From assembly GCA_913060895.1 (NCBI GenBank), contig CAJXSN010000009.1, positions 49,376 through 113,375 on the forward strand: DNA of 64,000 bases, in the 5' to 3' direction. Every line of letters begins with the position of its first letter. Position 1 is the stretch's first letter. The stretch is from an uncultured Sphingomonadaceae bacterium (GTDB lineage Bacteria; Pseudomonadota; Alphaproteobacteria; Sphingomonadales; Sphingomonadaceae). Under the pieces are notes generated by a model, which saw nothing but the letters and a program-made list of their open reading frames with translations, did not search any database and was not told where the DNA came from. The translations under genes and the position numbers were made by a program. Positions 1 to 7,211 of the stretch are shown here, piece after piece.

Positions 1-1109
1 ACGTTGGTGACGCGGGTTGTCTGTGATCCCCCGCCCGTGTCGTTGGCCGGAATAGCTGGTGCGCGGCTTGCCGCAGTGCCAACGCCGGCGGCAATGGCTG
101 TGCGCTGCGCGGCGACACTTTGCGGTGCAGTGGATGCAGCCTGTGTCTCTCGCGTCTGAGCACTTGCGTGTTGCGGCTGGGCCGAGGCTGCGGCAGATGC
201 CATGCTGGTACCGCGCTCCTGCCTGTCCGGCACGAGCCCGAAGACCTGCCAGCCCGATACCATTGTTCCTGCCACCTTCAGAACCATAATCATCAATGCG
301 ATATGGACTGCGCCAATCATGAAAAACGCCATCGCAGACCGGGCCTCGATCTCGCCGGGTATCGCTGTTAGTGCATTGAGGATGGGTACGGACAGCTCCA
401 GCATCACGCTCCCCGCCAGCACGGCAAAGATCGGGGTCAGGGCCAGCATGACCACCCCTTTCAACCATCCGGTGAACATTCCGCGAGTGCCATTGAACAG
501 CGCCAGGACTACAAATATCGGGCCCAACGCAACCAGCACCGCCAGTGCAATCCGCGCTGTCACCAGCACGCCCACCGTGCCGAGCATAAACAGCATTGCT
601 CCCAGCCACAGCATCCCTTCCGGCGAAAAAGCCGAGACATTTTCACTGTCGCCCGACGCCTCCTCGATAGCAGCGAACACAACATCGACCTTGGTGGCGA
701 AGGTTGCCGTCGCGCTACCGCTATCGCCGGTCAGCAGGCCAGCCAGCCAGTCGGGCGCACCAATGGCGAGGTTCCAGACCACCGCCTGATAGGCAACCCA
801 GCTGGTCGCAAAGGTAAGCACCAGTCCCAGCGTTAGCATGCGCGGGGTAAGGGAGCGCACGCCAAGGCTTGAGCGTCCGGTAAGCAGATTGATTGCGAAG
901 AACGCAATATATAGCGTCAGCAGAATGGTCAGCGCAGTGACGAGCGCGCCGCCCGAAGCGAAAAGCCGCCCGAATGCGTCGCCAGTTGTTTCTGCCGCTA
1001 CGCAGTCGACCGCTCGCAAGGCGGATGCCACGCCGCCCGCAGCATCGCTGACGGCGTATTGGCATTCCGCCGGAGTTGGCGTGCCAGTCGAGGGGACGGG
1101 AGCGGTCAC
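1..1109 (-). CDS. virB6: VirB6/TrbL-type T4SS inner-membrane channel protein (3' end outside window)
   Basis: Polytopic inner-membrane component of a type IV secretion apparatus, thought to form part of the substrate channel. The frame is open from a GTG at 1109 to the left edge (369 codons visible). The GTG overlaps the virB4 stop as GTGA, and an AGGCGG ribosome-binding site lies just upstream. At least five strongly hydrophobic segments lie at about residues 55-76, 91-112, 166-205, 215-237 and 261-285. They are followed by an Ala/Gln/Thr-rich hydrophilic tail, the usual VirB6/TrbL layout. It is the last visible gene of the virB1-B2-B3-B4-B6 run. The assignment rests on topology and gene order, since VirB6 proteins have poorly conserved sequences. 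It is incomplete only because the window begins here. Confidence 0.85.
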   Translation of the reverse strand, partial: MTAPVPSTGTPTPAECQYAVSDAAGGVASALRAVDCVAAETTGDAFGRLFASGGALVTALTILLTLYIAFFAINLLTGRSSLGVRSLTPRMLTLGLVLTFATSWVAYQAVVWNLAIGAPDWLAGLLTGDSGSATATFATKVDVVFAAIEEASGDSENVSAFSPEGMLWLGAMLFMLGTVGVLVTARIALAVLVALGPIFVVLALFNGTRGMFTGWLKGVVMLALTPIFAVLAGSVMLELSVPILNALTAIPGEIEARSAMAFFMIGAVHIALMIMVLKVAGTMVSGWQVFGLVPDRQERGTSMASAAASAQPQHASAQTRETQAASTAPQSVAAQRTAIAAGVGTAASRAPAIPANDTGGGSQTTRVTN

Positions 1110-3532
1110 TGAGCCGCCTGATCGTAAGCTGCGGCACTATCGGCTTCGTCTGTGCCGTTCGCAGGCCACTCATGCCCTGTCAGTTCGGGATACCAGCCTG
1201 CCGGATCATCTCCCATCGCACTGCGTAAATGATCGAGACGGCGCACACTGCTTTCGCGGCCGGAAAGGACGGTCAGAACCTCGGGCGCGTTTGAAAGATC
1301 GAGCCTGACGACTACGCTGGCATCGGGCTGGCGGACCAGAAAGCACCGGCTGTGTGCTGGCAGAGTGCGGATCAGTGCCAACTCGTGCAACGTCAGGCCG
1401 AAACCGTCGCAGTAATCCTCGGGCCGGGCACGGCTGTTGGGCATGAACACCATCGTCGCTGTCTGCTCGACCAGCGCTGTGGAAATCCGGCTATCCAAGG
1501 CATCACGCGCGCTTTGGGTTGCGAATCCAAGCAGGGCGTTGCGTTTCCGCAGAGTCTTCAGCCAGTCGCGGATGCGTGCGGCGAATACCTCGTCATCCAG
1601 CGCCTTCCATCCTTCGTCGATCAGGATCATGGTTGGATCCCCGTCCAGCCGCTCTTCGATCCGGTGAAACAGATACATCATTGTCGGCGTACGCAGCTTG
1701 GGGTTTTCCAACAGCGCGGTCATGTCGAAGCCGAGCGTCTTGTTATTCAGATCGAGCTTGTCGACGGCATTGTCGAATAGCCAGTTATACTCGCCGCCTT
1801 CTATCCAAGCGCTCAGCCGGTCGGCCAGATCGCCTGGCTCGGGGCGCCGGGTGCCCGACAGCAATTCACGAAAATTCTTGAGCCGCCGCAATGTTGCATC
1901 GTTTTCGTACGCTGCATCTACTGCCTGAGCGATGGTTTGCAATTCTTCCGGGCCTTCTGCCGCGAGAAGTACGCCCAGCCATTCGCGCAGAAAAGCGCGG
2001 TTGGTCGGATTGTCAGGCAACGCCAGTGGGTTGAAGCCGGTCGGTTCGCCGGAACTGATCCGGTCATAACGTCCGCCAATCCCGCGCACGAACAGCTCCG
2101 CGCCGCGGTCCTTGTCGAACAGGATGGTACGCGGTTTGAATTTCTGCGCTTGGGCGGCAAGAAAGTTCATCACCACGGTCTTGCCCGACCCGCTTGGCCC
2201 GATAACAGAAAAATTACCCAGATCGCCGTGATGGAAATTGAAGAAGAAAGGTGTCGCACTGGTGGTTTCCAGCAGAGTAACCGCATCACCCCAGTGATTG
2301 CCGCTTGCCTGCCCCAGCGCAAAGCCATGCAGACTGCCAAAGCTCGCCATGTTGGCAGAGGAAATCATCGCCCGGCGCACGATATATTGTTCGTTGCCTG
2401 GGAACTGCGCCCAGAATGCAGGCTCCAGATTGACATCTTCGCGGACCACGATGGCGCCGGTATCCGCCAAAGCCGCAGCGCAGGCGGCACTGGCATCGTC
2501 CAGACGGGGAAGGGTGCTCTCGCGCACCAGAACGGACAGATGATGGTCGCCAAAGCCGACTGCGCCATTACCCAAAGCATCGCGCGCGGACAGCATATCG
2601 CCGCGCTCGGCCTGTGCTTCCTCGTCCGCACTCCGCAAGCGGCGCAGGGCCAGATCCATCCGCTCGCGCGCAGTGGTCCGTTCGGTGGGCGCATAGCTGT
2701 CGGTGACGATCATCTCGTAGGGCAGGCGGAGCAACCCGTCGATCAGGCCGGGGCTGGTCGCGTCGGGATAATCTTTCAGGCTGAGAATGGCAGAAAAATC
2801 CGGCTCTCCGGACCCGCGCTGTTCCATCGCATCGAGGCCGAAACTAGCCCGCCGGTAGGGCAGCATATGACCGATATCGGTGTCTTCCGACGGCCTGCGC
2901 ACCGGCCGCATCTCGCCATTATAGAGGGCCGAGAGCAGTTCCAGAACCTCGTTATTGGTCTTGCCGCCGGGACCGGTATAATCGCCCAGCAGACTGGCTC
3001 CGTAAGATTGCAACGATGCCACCAGCCCGGTGGCCGCCGCCTTCAGCGAGCGTAGGTCTTTCGGGTCGGCTTCGACGTCGCTCTGCCCCTTTCGCCGCCA
3101 CATTTTAGACAGTTTTTCGGCGAAACCGGCTTTGCCGCGCGCGGGGCGCCGGATGAGAGTCACGAATTGATCGTTGATAAAAAGAGAGCCAGAGCCCAGC
3201 CGCTCTTTCCATCGCGTATCGATATGGCGGCTGAGCGGATCATGGAACTGTGCGTCCAGATCCACTTCTACCCGGCGGCGGATTACATGGTGGACCATTA
3301 CGAAACGCGAATCGAGGGTGGAACGCAGCATGACTTCGCGTGTCGCCGCGTGAGCGTTCAATGCGTCCGTATCTTCTGTTTCGAACAGCAGCCCGGGAAC
3401 CTGAATTGCCATCATCAGCGAGCCGTCGCGTAGCAGCATGGTGTGCTCGTCTACCAGTCGGGCATAGGGCAACCGGTTGCCTGCGCGGGCTTCCTTGTCG
3501 CTCCAGGCGGCGGCTCCGATCCATTTGCTCAT
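1106..3532 (-). CDS. virB4: VirB4-type T4SS ATPase
   Basis: Cytoplasmic AAA+-like ATPase that powers pilus assembly and substrate transfer in type IV secretion. The 808 residues match the normal VirB4 size. The Walker A motif GPSGSGKT is at about residues 445-452 and the Walker B motif ILIDE at about 636-640, in the C-terminal ATPase half. The N-terminal half carries the CagE/TrbE/VirB family region. The ATG at 3532 has only a weak GGAG about 13 nt upstream and lies 36 nt after virB3. Its stop overlaps the virB6 GTG, so the two are probably translationally coupled. The Walker motifs look intact and no frameshift is visible. Confidence 0.96.
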   Translation of the reverse strand: MSKWIGAAAWSDKEARAGNRLPYARLVDEHTMLLRDGSLMMAIQVPGLLFETEDTDALNAHAATREVMLRSTLDSRFVMVHHVIRRRVEVDLDAQFHDPLSRHIDTRWKERLGSGSLFINDQFVTLIRRPARGKAGFAEKLSKMWRRKGQSDVEADPKDLRSLKAAATGLVASLQSYGASLLGDYTGPGGKTNNEVLELLSALYNGEMRPVRRPSEDTDIGHMLPYRRASFGLDAMEQRGSGEPDFSAILSLKDYPDATSPGLIDGLLRLPYEMIVTDSYAPTERTTARERMDLALRRLRSADEEAQAERGDMLSARDALGNGAVGFGDHHLSVLVRESTLPRLDDASAACAAALADTGAIVVREDVNLEPAFWAQFPGNEQYIVRRAMISSANMASFGSLHGFALGQASGNHWGDAVTLLETTSATPFFFNFHHGDLGNFSVIGPSGSGKTVVMNFLAAQAQKFKPRTILFDKDRGAELFVRGIGGRYDRISSGEPTGFNPLALPDNPTNRAFLREWLGVLLAAEGPEELQTIAQAVDAAYENDATLRRLKNFRELLSGTRRPEPGDLADRLSAWIEGGEYNWLFDNAVDKLDLNNKTLGFDMTALLENPKLRTPTMMYLFHRIEERLDGDPTMILIDEGWKALDDEVFAARIRDWLKTLRKRNALLGFATQSARDALDSRISTALVEQTATMVFMPNSRARPEDYCDGFGLTLHELALIRTLPAHSRCFLVRQPDASVVVRLDLSNAPEVLTVLSGRESSVRRLDHLRSAMGDDPAGWYPELTGHEWPANGTDEADSAAAYDQAAQ

Positions 3533-3568
3533 TACGTTTTCGACACTCCGATGGTGCGCTATTGCGTA

Positions 3569-3853
3569 TCAGGCGGCGTAGCTGTTGCAGCCCCAGCGTT
3601 TAAAATTCTTCACTCGCGGGCACTTACTGACTTTCGTGATCCACAGATCGAACACGCGCGGCTCACGCAGACAGGCGAAATAGCCGATGCCATGCATGAT
3701 GGCTGCGGCAGGCAGGGCCAGCCAACTGCCGGTAATCAAAAACACTTCGGTCGTGACCGCAGCGTTAATGATAAAATAATTGTAGGTCACGCCGGCAAAC
3801 ATCTGGGGGCGGGTTAGGGCGCGGTGCACCGGGTGGCGGATCAACTGGTCCAT
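3569..3853 (-). CDS. virB3: VirB3-type T4SS membrane protein
   Basis: Small inner-membrane protein (94 residues) that works with VirB4 during pilus biogenesis. The N-terminus reads HPVHRALTRPQMFAGV, the short conserved VirB3/TrbD start, where a basic stretch precedes the membrane region. A hydrophobic hairpin follows at roughly residues 27-60, and the C-terminus is basic. It begins 6 nt after the virB2 stop and precedes virB4, the canonical order. Identification from motif plus position is firm for such a short family. Confidence 0.93.
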   Translation of the reverse strand: MDQLIRHPVHRALTRPQMFAGVTYNYFIINAAVTTEVFLITGSWLALPAAAIMHGIGYFACLREPRVFDLWITKVSKCPRVKNFKRWGCNSYAA

Positions 3854-3859
3854 AAACTA

Positions 3860-4174
3860 TCAGCCCGATACGCCCTGTATCCCTGCGACAATCGATGCCG
3901 CACCGAACAGGATGAAGGTGCCGATGATGACTGTTGCGCCAAACCGCCAGTTGAGCCGCCCAGTCAGCATCATGAACCCGACAGCCGCCACAGCCATCAC
4001 GGCTACGGCGGTAGCGACATTGCCCAGCAATGTGCCCTGAAGCCAAGTCAGGGCATCGACAATTGGGCCCGAACCTGCCGGGTCGGCTCCCTGTACCTGC
4101 GCCATCGCGGCTGAAGGTAAAGCGAGCGCAGCGGTTCCAATAGCCTGAAAAGTCATGCGGGAAAGAGAACGCAT
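3860..4174 (-). CDS. virB2: VirB2-type T4SS pilin
   Basis: Major pilin subunit of the type IV secretion pilus (104 residues). A signal peptide ends at an AMA-Q site near residue 25. The mature part has two hydrophobic helices (about 47-70 and 80-100) separated by a short polar loop, GRLNWRFG, the standard VirB2/TrbC fold. It follows the transglycosylase gene by 3 nt and precedes virB3. Sequence variability in the mature region is typical of pilins, so the class is sure but the subgroup is not. Confidence 0.93.
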   Translation of the reverse strand: MRSLSRMTFQAIGTAALALPSAAMAQVQGADPAGSGPIVDALTWLQGTLLGNVATAVAVMAVAAVGFMMLTGRLNWRFGATVIIGTFILFGAASIVAGIQGVSG

Positions 4175-4177
4175 ATT

Positions 4178-4801
4178 CTAGTTGTCCTGTCTGGAATGGT
4201 TGGAAAGGCGGCCCATGATGGCAGCCACATAATGCTGTGTTTCCCGGATACGCGGCACGCCGCCTGCGCGGATTACCCGGCCAGGCCCGGCATTATACGC
4301 TGCCAGCGCCCTCTCTATGTCTCCGTCGAACCGGTCTAGCTGTTCACGCAGATAACGTGCGCCGCCTTCCAGATTCTGGAACGGATCGCGCGGGTCCACA
4401 CCCAAATCGCGCGCTGTGCCGGGCATAAGCTGGGCCAGACCCTGCGCACCTACCGGCGATATGGCCGCCGCCCGCCAGCGGCTTTCCTGCCAGACCAGTG
4501 CTTCGATCAGACTGGGACTCAGGTCAAACCGCTGCGACAGCTCGGCCACTTTCACAGCGTAGATTTCCGGCACCATCAGTGCGTGAAGGCTTTGGTCCGA
4601 TGTAGCATGAGAAGGAATTCCGATTCCGGTTTCATCATCCGGGGCCGCCAGCAGAGTTACGGATGGCGTGGCGAGAGGAACGCCGCCAGCAACCCAGCGC
4701 GCGCCATCTTCACCAATCTCTATTACGTCTGCACTAGCTGGTGCAGCAAAAGAAAGCAGCACGGCCATCATGGCGGCGCGCTTCCCCATCGGTAGAATCA
4801 T
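4178..4801 (-). CDS. virB1: VirB1-like lytic transglycosylase
   Basis: Periplasmic SLT-type lytic transglycosylase that opens the peptidoglycan for T4SS assembly. The ATG at 4801 is preferred because GGAGGG lies 4 nt upstream and it places a signal peptide (charged MGKR, hydrophobic run, cleavage after ASA) at the N-terminus. An ATG at 4843 in the same frame would add 14 unlikely residues. The product is 207 residues. The catalytic glutamate is in WQESRW (about residue 106), followed by the family motifs GAQGLAQLMPGTA and AYNAGPG. It is first in the virB operon, so the operon promoter should lie in 4802-4993. Confidence 0.94.
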   Translation of the reverse strand: MILPMGKRAAMMAVLLSFAAPASADVIEIGEDGARWVAGGVPLATPSVTLLAAPDDETGIGIPSHATSDQSLHALMVPEIYAVKVAELSQRFDLSPSLIEALVWQESRWRAAAISPVGAQGLAQLMPGTARDLGVDPRDPFQNLEGGARYLREQLDRFDGDIERALAAYNAGPGRVIRAGGVPRIRETQHYVAAIMGRLSNHSRQDN

Positions 4802-4993
4802 TTGGCCCTCCGTCCCCACCCCCATCGCCACCTTAGATGACAAGAAAGTGACAAAGCAGGCCTTCCAACCGAGATTGCGGTCAGAGGCTGGAGGTGTAGA
4901 TATCTACTCGCACACCGCAGTCAGGCTAGCAACCATTTGATTAGCAAGCCGCAAGTTGCCGTGCAGGACGCCCGGCAAACAACTGGCGGGCAT

Positions 4994-5311
4994 TTATCGC
5001 CGTGATGCGAATGTCTGTGTGCGCAATTCGCCGCGATTCAGCTGGCGTAGACCTTGCCGCGCAAGATCCGCTGGATAGACCCAGCGTCCGTCCTTCGTTT
5101 CAAGCGTGTAATCGACCTTCATCTGGCGAACGGTTTCGAACAAGGCGCGCGCCTTGTCATCGCGGCCGTTCCGGGCGTGAGTGAAGGCGCGATTGATTAA
5201 AATGGCGGGGTCGGCTTCGTGTGCCTGCTTGCTAGCCACAGGGACGTCGGTCGCAACCGGCCCTATTGTGCTCGTGGCGGCAAGCGAAAGCGCGAACAGG
5301 GAAGCTATCAT
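4994..5311 (-). CDS. Small secreted TPR-like protein, function unknown
   Basis: A 105-residue protein beginning with a signal peptide (MIASLFALSLAAT...). The start at 5311 is chosen because AGAGAGGAA lies just upstream, whereas the longer reading frame to 5443 would run through the promoter repeats. The mature part holds a helix pair resembling a single tetratricopeptide unit (NRAFTHARNGRDDKARALFETV) and a C-terminal YPADLARQGLRQLNRG segment. I do not recognise a family. It is divergent from the lipoprotein/receptor pair, and the 208-bp gap carries repeated Pho-box-like units, so co-regulation with that pair is likely but inferred. Confidence 0.7.
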   Translation of the reverse strand: MIASLFALSLAATSTIGPVATDVPVASKQAHEADPAILINRAFTHARNGRDDKARALFETVRQMKVDYTLETKDGRWVYPADLARQGLRQLNRGELRTQTFASRR

Positions 5312-5348
5312 AGACAATTCCTCTCTACCTGAAGCTACACTGGCACCA

Positions 5349-5447
5349 TTGTAACATCCTCGCAATAAAAACGTAACAAATGCTTCACAAATCAATTTCG
5401 GTCTATCGTCACAAAACCGAAACGCTTGGACAAAAACCGTCACAAAA
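5349..5447 (+). promoter_or_regulatory. Tandem Pho-box-like repeats (predicted PhoB sites)
   Basis: Between the two divergent genes are heptamers spaced every 11 bp. At 5349 TTGTAAC, 5360 TCGCAAT, 5371 ACGTAAC and 5382 GCTTCAC, each is followed by an A-rich tetramer (ATCC, AAAA, AAAT, AAAT). A second set is TCGTCAC-AAAA-CCGAAAC at 5406-5423 and TTGGACA-AAAA-CCGTCAC at 5426-5443. The known PhoB box is a direct repeat of CTGTCAT-like 7-mers separated by 4 A/T-rich bases, which this layout matches. All units point toward the lipoprotein gene at 5520. The 5406-5443 set would sit where a -35 element belongs. PhoB binding is inference. Confidence 0.6.
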
Positions 5448-5519
5448 GGCCCCTAGACGGCGATTCGCGATAACGGTTTCGCACATCGTCTAATTTCGGA
5501 TATCGAGGGGTTTATCCAC

Positions 5520-7109
5520 GTGAACACGTCCATGAAAATACTTGCAATTTCCTGCAGTACACTGGCTCTTGCGGGTTGCGGCGGCGACGAAATCGTTTCG
5601 CCCGGCACCGGCGGTAACGTGACCATCAACAACCCTGCGCCGGCTCCATCGCCAACACCAACTCCGCCGCCGACCGCCGGAACGGTGACCCCGGCAGCGG
5701 GATGCCCGACAATATCCGATCCCCAGGGGTTGGTCGACAGCGGCACAATTACCGGCCCGACCGGTGAGTACCGTGTTTGCACCCTGCCCAGCCAGTTCAC
5801 TGCTTCGAGCACATTGCGCCAGATCGACGGCCTGCTTTACCGGATAGACGGCCAGGTGGATGTCGGCGCTGACGGCGGACCTACGCCCGATGCATCCGAT
5901 GGTGCGAGCGACACCGATGTAACCCTGACGATCCAGCCCGGAGTGATAATCTACGCTTCCGGCTCCAGCTATCTCAATGTAAACCGTGGCAATCAAATCA
6001 GCGCCGTAGGCACGGCCAGCAGCCCGATCATTTTTACCAGCCAGGACAATGTGCTGGGCCTCAACGATGCCAATTCGAGCGGCCAGTGGGGCGGTGTCAT
6101 CCTGAATGGCCGCGCCCCCGTTACCGATTGTGAAGCTTCCGGTGCCACGCCCGGTACGATCAATTGCGAGCGCCTTGTCGAGGGGGCAACCACGCCTCCG
6201 CGCTATGGCGGCGCGACAGCGGACGATAGTTCGGGCCGGATGAGCTACGTCCAGATCCGATATTCCGGCTTTATCCTGTCTAACGGTGATGAGCTGCAGT
6301 CCCTGACCACCGGCGGTGTCGGCAGCGGCACAGTTTTTGATCACATCATGAGCTACAACAGTTCGGATGACGGGGTCGAATTCTTTGGCGGCAATGTTAA
6401 TGTAAATCGTCTCGTCGTGGTGGGTGCGGAAGACGATTCGATCGACACTGACACCGGTGTGCAGGCGAACCTTTTCGAAGTGATCGCTGTGCAGCGCTCA
6501 GGGGCGGGCGACACCATTCTGGAAGGCGATTCGAACAACTCGGTATCTGACGATACACCCCGCCAGCAGACCAACATCGTCAACGCCACGTTCCTCGCCA
6601 ATGGCGTTGAGCAGGATCAGGTCCTGCGCCTTCGAGGAGAGGCTGATTTCAGCATCGCAAACACGGTTATCGTCGACCAGACCGGCAACACGCCCTGCAT
6701 TCGCATCGACTTGCCCGGCACGCTTGGCGCTGCCGGAACGCAAGCGGACGAAAATGGACCGCCGACCTTCGATTCTGTCGTGATGGACTGCGCAACAGAT
6801 TTCCGTGATGGCAGCGACGGCGTGACCGCAGCGCAGGCTCAGTCGGCATTCGATGCCGGCTCCAACACCGATGCCGGTTTCATCAATACTCTCATGACGC
6901 TCGGCGGCGCGCCGTTCATTAACGGCACAAATGAAAGCGGCGTTGCGGCGTTTGATCCTACCGCCCTTTCGACCTTCTTCGCCACGCGCAGCTATATCGG
7001 TGCGGTGTCGGATCAGGCATCCAACTGGGCCGAAGGCTGGACCTGTAATTCGGCAACCATCACGCTGGGTTCCGCCAACAGTGGTGCGTGCGAAAGCCTG
7101 CCAATCTGA
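5520..7109 (+). CDS. Beta-helix surface lipoprotein paired with TonB-dependent receptor
   Basis: A 529-residue lipoprotein with signal peptide and lipobox LAGC, the lipidated Cys at residue 20. The GTG start at 5520 has GAGGGG 9 nt upstream; an ATG at 5532 is a possible alternative. A Pro/Thr-rich linker (about residues 35-55) leads into a domain with repeated short strands such as LTIQPGVII and PIIFTSQDN, then SSDDGVEFFGG. This is the look of a right-handed parallel beta-helix. It is followed 102 bp downstream by a TonB-dependent receptor on the same strand. Lipoprotein/receptor pairs of this kind usually capture and import a ligand together. The ligand is not evident from sequence; the upstream Pho-box-like repeats suggest a phosphorus compound (inference). 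Confidence 0.82.
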   Translation: MNTSMKILAISCSTLALAGCGGDEIVSPGTGGNVTINNPAPAPSPTPTPPPTAGTVTPAAGCPTISDPQGLVDSGTITGPTGEYRVCTLPSQFTASSTLRQIDGLLYRIDGQVDVGADGGPTPDASDGASDTDVTLTIQPGVIIYASGSSYLNVNRGNQISAVGTASSPIIFTSQDNVLGLNDANSSGQWGGVILNGRAPVTDCEASGATPGTINCERLVEGATTPPRYGGATADDSSGRMSYVQIRYSGFILSNGDELQSLTTGGVGSGTVFDHIMSYNSSDDGVEFFGGNVNVNRLVVVGAEDDSIDTDTGVQANLFEVIAVQRSGAGDTILEGDSNNSVSDDTPRQQTNIVNATFLANGVEQDQVLRLRGEADFSIANTVIVDQTGNTPCIRIDLPGTLGAAGTQADENGPPTFDSVVMDCATDFRDGSDGVTAAQAQSAFDAGSNTDAGFINTLMTLGGAPFINGTNESGVAAFDPTALSTFFATRSYIGAVSDQASNWAEGWTCNSATITLGSANSGACESLPI

Positions 7110-7211
7110 ACTGGCCGAGGCCTGGGTGGCTGCGTGGTGATTGTGCCCGCCGCCGCCCGGACCTGCTTTTTCTCAGATTAGTGTCCGACGGCGATAAGGG
7201 ATTTTCTCACC

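Noticed and set aside
1937..3055. 372-codon open frame antisense to virB4
   Set aside because: No family features, no ribosome-binding site, and the Walker motifs show that the minus strand is coding.
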